DNA of 64,000 nucleotides from Gnetum montanum (Eukaryota; Streptophyta; Gnetopsida; Gnetales; Gnetaceae): positions 23,928 through 87,927 of the forward strand of contig MNCI01036290.1 in NCBI GenBank assembly GCA_015680685.1. The letters are read 5' to 3'. The translations under genes were made by a program, and so were the position numbers. Below are positions 35,901 through 45,868 of the stretch, one piece after another (positions within the stretch are counted from its first letter, which is position 1; each line of letters begins with the position of its first letter). The notes under the pieces were generated by a model. It was not told the origin of the DNA and ran no database searches. It was given only the letters and a program-made list of their open reading frames with translations.

Positions 35901-37589
35901 AAGGAGGGAACCCCTACCATAAAGGATGGGGCTCTCGTTGACAAAGCAAATGCCCCTGTGGATGAGGGGGACATTTCAACCAATGAGGAGGATTCCCCCA
36001 CTGATGAGGAGGATGCTGGTGCCTTAAAAAGAATGGCCCTAGCAAATAAAGAGAAAGCCAACAAGGAAGGAACCTCTACTGATGATCCTTTTGCTAAGTA
36101 CATTTTAGCATTGGAGGAATAGATGAACATGGAGGGTGCTGCCATAGTGTTAAGCCAGCAAGAAGGGGAGCTACAACTAGATGCTGGTGAGTTTGACTGT
36201 ATATTTGACAATATGTCAATGGGCAACCCCCCCACTATCACCCATGAGGGTTTGCTAAGTAGGAGCATTTACACTGTCTTTTGTGTTACTCACCAGCTCT
36301 ATTATAGTCCACCTTAGTCATGATTGATGTGTTTGTTAATATGAAAGACACTGCTGTTGACACTATAGGACCTTCCTTGATCTGGTTGGAACCATGGGCC
36401 GAGACCCCTGACAAGCTTACGTTCATGTAGGGAGTTGTCGATGACATGATCGACTATCTCAAATAGGTCAATCTGGAAGTGGGTAAGTAAAGTGGCTATC
36501 CTAGGCTTTTAGCTTGCTATGCTAGACTTCTTGAGTTGTCAAACTTTGCTACGCTATAGTGACTAATGTACTTTTATGTGTGATAACAACATCTTGCCTC
36601 AGGTGGGACACGAAACAAGCAATAAAGATGGATGTCATGCCTACATTCCCACCTGAAGTGACTGAGGTGCCTCGTCACACATACAAAGAGGCTAGAAAAT
36701 GTGCTTTGCACTTAGCACGCTTCTTATGAGAGTGTAGGCACATGAATGAAGACCTGTGGAAATGGATCCAGAGGCAAGAGAGAGAAAAGGCCAATCTAAC
36801 CGGTATGGGAGACCTCTGTTCCAGGACCAAGTTCCTCCTGGCCCATGATACCAATGCTGGCAATTGGCACACGACCATCATAGATTATGCAAGATATTGG
36901 ACGGTTGTATGGTGCAACAACAAGGCCACCTGGGAGATAATTGAGCAGTGGATGAAGATGGACTTGTTGGCTCAGAAGAACCAAGACTAAAAGGATTATA
37001 GCACTAGAGTTTTTGAGTGGGGGTAGTCCTAGAAAAATCACAAGCAAATGTATAAACTCGAACGTGCCACCTACCGCAAACTATATTGGGATGCTTTAGT
37101 AAAGTTGTATACTCATGAAGTGTTCTTGGGTGCCATTGGTACTTTTGAGGCCTACCACGAGTTCATGCAACAAGTGACGGTCACTAAGTCACTTGAGCAG
37201 GAAGTGAATCTTCCCACAGGTGAGACTGCAACTACCTCTTTTTCTTTGGGACCACCAAGATGGATGACCATCAAAAAGGAGAAACCTACAACAAACGCTG
37301 AACTGAGCGATAGGAACTGGGTGGATATTATAGAGGAGGAGGTCTGGCACCACCTCGGGATCAGATTGGACCCCATACCCCTTGAGACAGACTTGGGTCC
37401 ATCCTGTGTTAGTCACTTTTTGCGATGCAATAGTTTATGTTTTTCTAGTTGTTATGTGTAACTCTAGCTGACTATTTCATGTTTATGGTGCAAATTCTGG
37501 ATGAAGAAGTAGGGCCCTTAGAGGGCAGAAATGATGATGTGGAAGAAGGCGATGTAAAGGGAAATGATGCAAGGAATGATGACATATGA
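32973..37589 (+). pseudogene. Unrecognised intron-bearing gene, antisense within Tat-2
   Basis: I do not recognise the protein. Exon 1 (32973-33091) starts MDPKRELKYLELAKVDEV and ends at a GTAAGT donor. Exon 2 starts at 33692. Later exons are about 34225-34498, 34610-35659, 35791-36186, 36318-36482, 36603-37219 or beyond, and about 37468-37589. Introns 33092-33691, 34499-34609, 35660-35790 and 36187-36317 have GT-AG ends and join frames exactly; 36483-36602 has good sites but is one base out. Visible features: a hydrophobic start of exon 2, GWLDGNWESLRPITVED, VDLFGVP, an acidic run (seven or eight Glu after 35791) and an acidic C-terminus. About ten in-frame stops, mostly TAG/TGA as from CAG/CGA, show decay. 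Position: between PR and RT, where Ogre elements have an intron. Tat-C holds a homologue at 58387-61990. It could be a captured host gene or a Tat accessory gene. Confidence 0.75.
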
Positions 37590-37738
37590 CAACAAGGTTT
37601 TTGATTTTTGTATTTTTGTAAAACTGTTGCAAACATTATCTAACTGAAATTTTGAATGAAAAATAGATTATGACAAGATTGATGCTACTCTAGTTTATGC
37701 ATTACGTATGTTATCTATGCGATTAGTTTCTATGTTTT

Positions 37739-37880
37739 TCATTTTAGTTTTAGGCCATTTCGGGCCATGCGCAGTTTTAGGTCATTTTGGGTCATTGCTA
37801 GTTTTAGGATATTTTGGGCCATGGCTAGTTTTAGGCTATTTTGGGCCATGGTGAGATATAGTTTTAGGACATTTTGGGCC
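37739..37880 (-). repeat. Tandem ~30-bp repeats between reverse gene and PR (Tat-2)
   Basis: Five units beginning TAGTTTTAGGCCATTTTGGG, period about 29-32 bp, some with GGCCATTTCGGGCC-like inner symmetry. Same place relative to PR as the arrays at 12700 (Tat-1) and 57840 (Tat-C). Bases 37881-38237 hold no recognised feature. Confidence 0.75.
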
Positions 37881-38237
37881 TTGAAATAAATAGAAGGTAT
37901 GTTAATGATTTTAGAAAAGTAAGTTGGTGTACCTAGCATAGATGGATGAATGCGAAGCCAATAAGCGGTAAATGTACAAAGGATGTTAACTGAGTAGGAA
38001 GTAGTGGGGTTACTACGCTATGCGTAACTACTTTCTAACCCATCGTGGATTGGGAAAAGTGTAAGGATGAGATGCTTTGCTAAGGCATTCATCTACATCA
38101 TTGCCCTCTACTTGGAAGGGCAACTTGGCCCATGCATTTTTGTTTTCTAAGTTGGTGTGCTAGGCAGGCTCTTTCGCTAAGCAGTTAGTATCTATGGAGA
38201 CAAGAACTTTGTTCTTGGAGATTATGACCTATGAGCC

Positions 38238-38650
38238 CTACTTCATATCTACATTATTTATTTCTTGTGTTGCTACCTCATCACCATGGATTACCACCTC
38301 CTTGCCTACATAGGGTAGATGGATCTCCTGATGTATGGGAGAAGAGACGATCCTAAGTTGTGCTAAGCATGACCTCCCCAAGATCAGGTTAAACCTGGGC
38401 ATCTCTTCCACCATAATGAATGTTGCATTAGTGGGGAACTGTTTCCCTACCAAAAAGTCAATGTGGACCCAGAACAATATCCTAGAAGAAGAATTTCCTG
38501 AGGAGGGACAGTTTTGAGTATGGAATCAGACCCTTTTAGGTGAGGTGATGATGACCGTGCACGTGTTGCAACGTCATCTTTTGGCAACGAGGACGTAGAT
38601 GTAGAGGGCAAGGGTGTAGGTTTGGAAGTACCTGGGGTAGTACGTTCCAT
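38238..38650 (-). pseudogene. Tat-2 protease, C-terminal half only
   Basis: The frame at 38477-38238 reads IDFLVGKQFPTNATFIMVEE and FNLILGRSCLAQLRI, then SPIHQEIHLPYVGKEVVIHG, matching the second half of protease in Tat-1 and Tat-C. The active-site DDGA that those copies retain is not visible: the frame upstream (38650-38447) gives a Ser/Thr/Pro-rich peptide joined by a frameshift. The catalytic part is deleted or rearranged. Bases 38651-38925 show no clear domain. Confidence 0.65.
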
Positions 38651-38925
38651 TGGTGCCTCACCTGTCAGAAACCCTTCTCATTTTTTTTGGATGAGAAGGC
38701 TGAGGTATTGTCTTATGCGGGGTAGGGGCAGTTGAATGGCTTGGCCCCCTGATGACAAATGGCGCTAACGGTGTTAATGCATGTGGTGGTGGTGCTGTTT
38801 TGCTAAAGGAGGTGCAGGGGCAGATGTCTAGGGAGGGACTCTCAGGAAAAATGATTGCTATGGAGTTTTCTTAGTCGTTGGTGGTGTTGGTGTGCTATGC
38901 TAAGGCACAAAACCACAAACGGCTG

Positions 38926-41240
38926 CTAGGGTGGTCTAGGATTACTATCAATGCTGATGGTGTTGATAATGTAGCTGACGTTGCTGGCGTTAAGAGGATC
39001 TGTATAGACATGCAAAGACTGATTTTCTGGATGTATTGGGTTTCTTTCATCTAAAACTAGTTTCCCTTGATCAATCATTCTTTGGATGTCATCTTCTAAT
39101 GCCATGCAATAATCCATGTCGTGACCACATTGTTGATGGTAGTCATAGAACCACTCCAGCCGAAAATTCTTAGGAATTGGTAGCTCATTGGGCAAGGCCA
39201 AGGAGGGGTTCCTAAGGAGTTCACAGTACCATTGATGTTTCTTGACTCCCTCCTCTGACATCCACTTGTGTTGGATATACCTCATCGCCAGTAATTGCTT
39301 CAGAATTTTTGAAGGCTTGACGGGAAGTGGGGTATATTTAGAGTGATCTTTACACTCAAAGTTTGGCTTGAGCAGTGTAGATTTTTTGAATGAAGATGTG
39401 GAGGGTTGAGCTGCATTGCCCTGGTTGGGTGTAGGGTTAGTTGTTGCAGTGGCCACTTTCTTATTGTTCTTGTTGTTGTTGGGTTTGGCTTCATTTGCCA
39501 CAGCAGCCACTGTGGCTATTGCAGCCTTACCCTTGTCTTTGTCTTTCTTTTTAAAAGTGTTCTTGTATGCAACATAGGCTGGGTCTTTACTTGCCTTGGC
39601 CGTGTCTTATATGCTCTTGGTTTGGGCAAAGGCCTGTCTAAGAGTCCATGGAGAAAGATAGTACAGTTTAGACTTAATAAAGTCATTCACTGCATCCTTA
39701 AAGACGGATAGCAGATGGGCCTCTGCCATGGGCTCTCAGCTCTCATTAAGAGTAACACTCAACCATTGTATGAATTTCTGGATTGGTTCGAGTGGGTATT
39801 GTTTGACACTCATTAACTGATCCAGCGTAACCTCCAGTCTCAAGTTATACTTGAAATGTGTTACGAATTGGGTTAGCAGCTCCTCTAGGGTTGAGATGGA
39901 GGAGCATGGAAGCACATGGTACCAATCCAGGGCTTTTCCCATTAGAGACATAGTAAAGATGCGGAGGATTGTATGTGGCCATTATTGCAAAAGAAGGGAC
40001 TCAGATCTAAATGTTAAAAGATGGGCATTGGGATCACCCTACCCATTGTATTTTGTGAATTGGGGAAGTGGCATCCCAGGGGGTAACGTTAGCATGGGGA
40101 CTGCTGGGCTAATGGGATCATCATGATAGAAATCCATGACTTGTATCGTGTTAGAACTGATAGCCTTCAGGCATTTTATTTCCTCGGTAAGGGTCTGGAT
40201 AAGCTGGAACGCTTGATCCAGACCCAGGGATGATGCAAATGGTTGGGGAGATACAGGGGTAGCTCCCATCTGTGGCTTGATAGGGGCAGTGATGTGACCC
40301 ATAGGCAGTGCCATTGGGATGGCCCATATGAGTGGTGCTATCTATGCTATCCACCACCTAGTAGGTGGTGCTATTGGAGTAGTAGCTACTGGTTGTGTCA
40401 CAGGGTAGGCCATTTTTGTGGTTGGTGGGATAGACCATAGTCCCATGCTTGGTTGTACCATTTGTGGGACTTGGTACGTTTGGTGGCGAGCGTAGTGGAA
40501 CATTTGTGATGGCTGAAAAACAAGAGGAGAAGTGAATGGGGTCCACCATGTGGGCAGGACTAGGTCTGTCGCTGATGGTGGGATAAGTGTAGACACCAGA
40601 ATGGATGCAGAAGGTACATGCAACTGCGATGTAGGTACGATGTGAATGTAGGGCATGATAGTCATGATTGGTGCATGATACACTGAGGGAATGGATTGGG
40701 GGATTGATTACAAGGGAAAATTACTTGAAAATGAGATAGGGGAATAGGCATGTTGATATGTCAAGGGCATGGCATGGCTACCCATTCCCGATGAAACTAC
40801 GAGTTGTGACGATGCAGACGTGATCATGAAGGGAGTAGTGGTAGAGAGAAGGTTTGTCCAGAAAGATGGAGTGGGAGGGATGGTGACAGGGTTGGTTTAA
40901 ACCCCACCTTTAGACTGGGAATCCAGTTCCTCTTACCCATCTTGGAATGCCTCATCATGGTGAGATGTCATGTCTCATGACTCCCTAGGCCTAATGACTA
41001 CTATCAGCTGATCTATGAGCCACTTATGAGTCTATGTTAAAGGAAAGAAAATGCCAGGAGTGGGAATAAATTCCTTCCTATTACAGTAGGTGAACTCAAA
41101 TTTGTGCTTCTCTTCGAGTTCTTGTGCATCTAATGGCAGACTTTCCTAAACCTTAGCGCAGAGAAAGTTATACTGCTTGTATTGTCGATCCAAGCCCTGA
41201 AGTCCTCGATTTTGGATCCCGAGAGATCAGTGTGGTCCCA
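38926..41240 (-). pseudogene. Tat-2 gag (broken)
   Basis: The N-terminal part (about 41240-41000) shows QYKQYNFLCAKV and KHKFEFTYCNRKEFIPTPG, matching the Tat-1 and Tat-C starts. A Pro/Thr/Met-rich middle (40683-40342) follows, then a coiled segment (LDQAFQLIQTLTEEIKCL, 40150-40220). The capsid-like core is KALDWYHVLP, THFKYNLRLEVT, QKFIQW (39951-39736). The last frame, open for 194 residues (39510-38926), holds LLKQLLAMRYIQHKW and a knuckle-like FYDYHQQCGHDMDYC, then MIDQGKLVLDE. CxxHxxxGHxxxxC clusters of this kind are typical of Tat Gag. A few stops and frameshifts interrupt it. Confidence 0.8.
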
Positions 41241-41555
41241 GCATTGGGCTGGGTGGCTGCTCAGCACCTGTGATGTCTTAAACCAAGAGCAAAACCTCAA
41301 AGTTATAGGTAGTAGCTGCAGTGCTTGAGGAAATTATTTTCGTAAAGCTGAAAGGGCTTGTAAATAAGAAAACAAAGAGATCAAATAGCTATCGGAGGCT
41401 TTCTATCCTACAGGATTCCAAAGGAACTTTTGGAGCAACCGATCTGCACCACATGATGCATAAACAACCACAAAAGGATGTCATGTTTACGCTAGTGTGT
41501 GACGGGGTACAGAACATGTGCAGGACTACCGTGAAACATGGAAAAGGCACCAAAA

Positions 41556-41574
41556 GGACTTCCTTCTAGCGCCA
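41556..41574 (-). other. Primer-binding site of Tat-2
   Basis: In sense direction, six bases after the LTR end, TGGCGCTAGAAGGAAGTCC begins. TGGCGC starts are common in plant gypsy primer-binding sites. I cannot name the tRNA with certainty. The rest of the leader (41241-41555) carries no gene. Confidence 0.5.
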
Positions 41575-41580
41575 GAAAAC

Positions 41581-43483
41581 TATAGCGACCAAAAACGTCA
41601 ATGGCTGGAAACACTGAGAGGTCATCGGGCAAACAGTTTTGACACCGGATCCGTGTGAGGGCCGTGCTAGATAAAATAGAAACGGGGCACCTTGAATGGT
41701 CTGGTCGATTAGATAGGGACTTAATCAGTGTAACTTAACCTTTTGTAAACGTTGGTTTGAATGTGAAAATACGTGAAGTAAAATCAATGATCAATAAATT
41801 TAAGAATGAAAATAGTGCCAAATAGTGATAATAATAAAGAGATAACAAGGTAAACTTGGGTAAGGAAATGCACCGTCGCAAGGTCGCGGGTTCGATTCTT
41901 TTCTTTCCTTGAAAATGTATAACAAGTTATACAGTGCTAGAGGTGCATAGAGAGTCTAGGAATGATTGAAATGCTCAAAATGCTTCAACTATGTTTTTGA
42001 GTACAAGATTAAGAGCCAACAGTACAAAGTGCCAACAATAAAAACGCTAATGCTAAGTGCCAATGCTAACAAAGGCAACTACTTAAATTTGCCAACTAGG
42101 GGGATTCTCAAATTTCCAATCAAGCGAGTTCTCAATTTCCCAACTGCTAAGATTTTCCAATCCTTTGAATTGCTAAAATGCCAAACAAATTTTGCAACTT
42201 GCCAAAAAATGCCAAAAATGCTCAAATTTTCCAACCAACAAACAAATTTTCCAACCCTTTGAGCATTTCTTGTCAAGGTATTTATAGGGCCAGGAGCACG
42301 TGAAAAATGAGGCTTGGATGACATGTGTCTTGGACCCACGAGATGCTGACGTGCCTGTACTGTATGGAGGTGCCAAACCTGATCCTAAACCTGCTACGCT
42401 GTAACCATTTTTCGTCAAGACTGGAGATGTTGAATCAAGTGTGAAAATAATGCAAATAAGAAGTGAAGCACACTGGAGTAGCGTAGCTGCTTGCTATGTT
42501 GTGCTACGCTATGGAGCGTAGTATGTTGTTGGCATAACATAGTTGCTTGCTATGTTATGCTACGCTATATAGCATAGCACTGCACAGCCACTAGTTTGAA
42601 GAAGAAAATTGTGTTGAAATCAACTGCTAGAAGCCTTGGTGCATGTTGGGCTAACTTTTTGAAGCGTTCCCTTTTGGTTTTACATCTTTGCTACATTATG
42701 CTACGCTACATAGTATAGCATAGCATAGTAGCTAGCTTCATCTATGACTTGTGTTGGAGTTGCAAACACTTGCTTGAAGCTTGATTATGCCAACAACTGC
42801 AACTTTTGCATTTGTGAAGGGAAGAATTTGAACTTGCTGAACTTTCATTTGAGACACCTTTTGTTGTTCTTACATTGTCGCTACGCTGTGCTACGCTATG
42901 TAGTGTAGCACAACGTAGTAGTCAGTATATCTTGCTTTTTGTTCAATTCGCCACTTTCTAATGAGAAGCTTTGCTAAGGACTTGAAGTTGAATAAGGCAA
43001 CTGGTTTTGAAGGCTAGAGTGCTTGCTGAGTGTAATTTCCTGATTGGAGTCACTTAGTAAGCTAGAACTTTCTAACTTTCCTTTGCTACACTATGTAGCA
43101 TAGCATAGCGTAGCACCCTGTTTTGCAACAATTTTTTCTTGATTGCCTAAGAAACTGTCTTCTAAGGCTTGCTATGCTACATAGTGTAGCAAGCTTCTTT
43201 ACTAGAAAACTTGCCAAATTATTTTGTGCATCCTGAGCACTGCCGACAGCCCTAAGCATGCTTTTTGAATAGACTGTCAGCCAGGTGAAATACCCAGGTG
43301 GGCAGGCTAAAGAGTCCATCAGGCCTATTAGTTCTGGAGGTAGAAAATTTGCAGAAATGAACAGTCTAAACTCAGTGCATTCATTTCTTGCCAAACTATC
43401 CTGAAGCTACACTTGTGGAAATGTTTGCCTCATTTTCACAATCCTGGTGAAGCAAGAATGCTTTGATATTTTATGGTGTTTCA
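41581..43483 (-). repeat. Tat-2 LTR (5' LTR in sense)
   Basis: Direct repeat of 25070-26962, 1903 bp. Edges TATAGCGACC and GGTGTTTCA on the plus strand. TATA box on the minus strand at 42279-42286. U3 dyad words near 42480-42560, 42690, 42885, 43090 and 43170. A perfect GGGTTCGATTC word at 41888 matches the one in the other LTR. Confidence 0.9.
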
Positions 43484-43488
43484 ATAGG

Positions 43489-44459
43489 TAGGAACCTGCT
43501 TTGGGGAGGATCCACTTACGTGACTTTTGTAATTGGTACTTATTGCACACTACCACATCATTTTATATCCTCTAAGTGCTTCATTGCCAAATATATTCTT
43601 TCCTTTACCATCATTTTATTAAATGTTCCTTGAAATCAATACACGTTCTTTTTATGTGTCACCTAAATAGATTAGATCTGACATTAAACTTTTAGGGAAC
43701 CTTTCTTGAAAAATATCTAACTCTAGAATCACACTAAGCAATGAATCAAACATTTATTAAAAGTAATGAGTAAGGTATAAGATAACCAAATTTTTTTAAA
43801 CAACCTTACTAAAAAGTGGTTCTTGTGTGATTACAAATGGCTCCTAAAAGAGGATAGCAAGAAGGACCTTCTTAAGGTGCAAGTAAATGTCCAAAAGGAG
43901 GCAGAGGCCAAGGACCTCCTAAAGAACATGCAAAGCAAGAGGCACAATCATTTAGAATCCATTAGAAAACTCCTATCACTACATAATCTAACTAAGTAAA
44001 AGGTGGATAGGTTAGGGCCAATGCCTATGAAGAGGAAAAATGGCTATTTGTGGCATAGTATGTCAAGGCCAATCAGATGTTCCCACAACTATCATGCCCA
44101 TGGGAGGTGCCAAGTTTATTAAATATTGGAACATCATCATGGACAATACATGATCCCCAAATTGAAGAAGACAAGATTCAGGTGCTCCTCTAAAGACATC
44201 CATTTCCAAAGCCTGGAGTAGAAGATAAGGGAAAGAGGCCCATGGAGGAGCCACCACTAGCAGGAACCACATGAGTTCTAATAATTTTGCATTCTACACT
44301 CTATTTCTATGTCCCAATTTTGTTTTGTTTCATTCCACACTGTGGCATAAGTAAATCTCTAGTTAGTTAATAATCCCATACCTATCCACTATGTAATTAA
44401 TTACACTCATTCTCATTCTGTTTGACTCGAGGATGAGTTGTTATTTAGTTGTGGGGGTA
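43489..44459 (+). mobile_element. 3' region of Athila A, second part, with ORF remnant and PPT
   Basis: Continues A after Tat-2: GGAACCTGCTTTGGGGAGG matches GAGCCTGATTTGGGGAGG of B at 52170. From ATG 43837 one frame (MAPKRG, then SKCPKGGRGQGPPKEH and, later, KGKRPMEEPPLAGTT) runs to 44274 with seven stops. It is basic and proline/glycine-rich, and I do not recognise it. It could be the start of the extra ORF that some Athila elements have after integrase. The stretch ends with the polypurine tract GTGGGGGTA at the LTR. Confidence 0.55.
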
Positions 44460-45360
44460 TGATGAAGCATCCAATGGCCAGTGTTAACTGGGTTGCATCG
44501 ATGAAGCCCCGTCAACATGGCCACATCAACGTGACCCCGTTAATGCCTCTTTCCATGCATTGACGTGGCCTCATCAACATAGAGTTCATTTTCCACTATA
44601 AATATGCATGCGCCTACTACATTTAGGACACCTTTTTGTTCAAGTTGTAGCGAAGCTCTTGCGGTTTGTTTCCGTAGGAGTTAGACTATTTTTCTAAGTG
44701 CATGTCCATAGTGTGATACTTGTAATTGTATGGAACCTTTATTCAAGTGTGACATACTTGGACACATACATGATCAGCAATAAAGATCAAGATTACTCCA
44801 TCATTGAAGCATTCACTTAGTTTTAATTATTTAATTATTATTGTTAATCATTTTTGTTATTTATTTTTTTCTTAGTTAATATTTCTTTTTCATCATTTAA
44901 TCTTCTTGTTGTTAGATGCAGAATGAGTATGACTTAATCACGAACATTAAAGTGTAACTAGTTGGTAACCTAGTAGCATATTTAGGAGCGCTCAAGTAAT
45001 GTGCACTTGGCAATACTAGAAGTAGTACATAAGGTCCAAGATGTGTATGGGTGATTAAGGATAGATGCTCATCACACTTAGGCTAGCTTAGACTTCATTT
45101 TCTATTACTTATTAGTTTAATTAAGATTATTTTCCATTGTCTCTAGGAGTAGCCTAGTGTTAAAAATCATATCGTACATCTCATTATGGACTAAACCATA
45201 CATGATAAAGCAAATACTAGTCTAGGTGGGAAGACAACAAATTGTGATCAACGTGTAACTATTTAGATACCACAACTAGTCCATATGCGGAGTTCGACTA
45301 GATCATGCGTACACGCGCGTATTCGTATGGTTGAGTATAGGGGTACCTCACTACTCATCA
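44460..45360 (+). repeat. Athila LTR 2 (shared between A and B)
   Basis: Starts TGATGAAGCATCC and ends CTACTCATCA, 901 bp. The R-U5 part (from GGAGTTAGACTATTTTTCTAAG on) matches LTRs 1 and 3, but the first ~200 bp are different: they reiterate CATCAACGTGGCC-like words instead of GATATC words. TATA box TATAAATA at 44597-44604. Preceded by PPT of A and followed by the leader of B. Confidence 0.8.
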
Positions 45361-45868
45361 TTCCTGGGTTATGAATAGTTGAGTGAAGATTCTAATACAC
45401 AACTCCTTGATTAAGGTTTTGGTACCAACGGATACAAAGGGTCCAAAAAGGAAACATGAATGCATGATGATGATGGACATTCCAATTGTAACCACGACCG
45501 AGGCCACAACTACTGAAGAGAAGGTGACAGGAACCATCATGATGCTAGTCCTCCTGCCTCTTCACCTTCATTATCTCCTTCTTCCTCTCCTTCAGGATCT
45601 GAACATAGTCACAAAGAGCAAGACCATGAGGATAAGGATAAGAAAAATAGAAATCATAGACAAAATAGTCGAGAAAGGGGGTGAGGGTAGTTTAGAGATA
45701 CACATCACGAAAGAAGGGAGAGTAGGAAATAGCATAGGAATCATAGATTCCATAGACAACATGATCATGATGAATCCCTACTCATCACTTGAAGAATGCT
45801 AGATATAACAAAGGCCGTTAGGATCCCAACAAGGCACCATAAATATAAGTAGGATCAAAATATTAGAC
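45361..45868 (+). mobile_element. Leader and gag start region of Athila B
   Basis: A remnant of the primer-binding site (TTCCTGGGTTATG) is followed by a frame at 45383-45802 containing basic and methionine-rich sequence. The homologous stretch of A (21821-22200) is also poorly conserved. I cannot define the true gag start. Confidence 0.4.

Larger units (their letters stand above)
25070..43483 (-). mobile_element. Tat-2: complete-structure Tat/Ogre-like LTR retrotransposon, 18.4 kb
   Basis: LTRs at 25070-26962 and 41581-43483 are flanked by perfect 5-bp duplications ATAGG (25065-25069 and 43484-43488). The element is read on the minus strand: polypurine tract at 26963, primer-binding-like site at 41556-41574. 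Sense order: leader, gag, PR remnant, short repeats, reverse-strand gene (plus strand, 32973-37589), short repeats, RT, gRH, aRNH, IN, short repeats, 1.4-kb 3' region. The first 60 LTR bases differ at 10 sites, all transitions. Size and layout agree with Ogre/Tat giants, in which PR and RT are separated. It lies inside the 3' region of Athila A and is the youngest nested layer. Confidence 0.9.

Noticed and set aside
35765-36268. Serine-rich minus-strand frame of 167 codons
   Set aside because: Shadow of the glutamate-rich exon: GAA repeats read backward give TTC serine/phenylalanine-type runs. No independent support.
39406-39711. Plus-strand frame of 101 codons
   Set aside because: Antisense to the well-supported gag frame of Tat-2 (39510-38926 and upstream).
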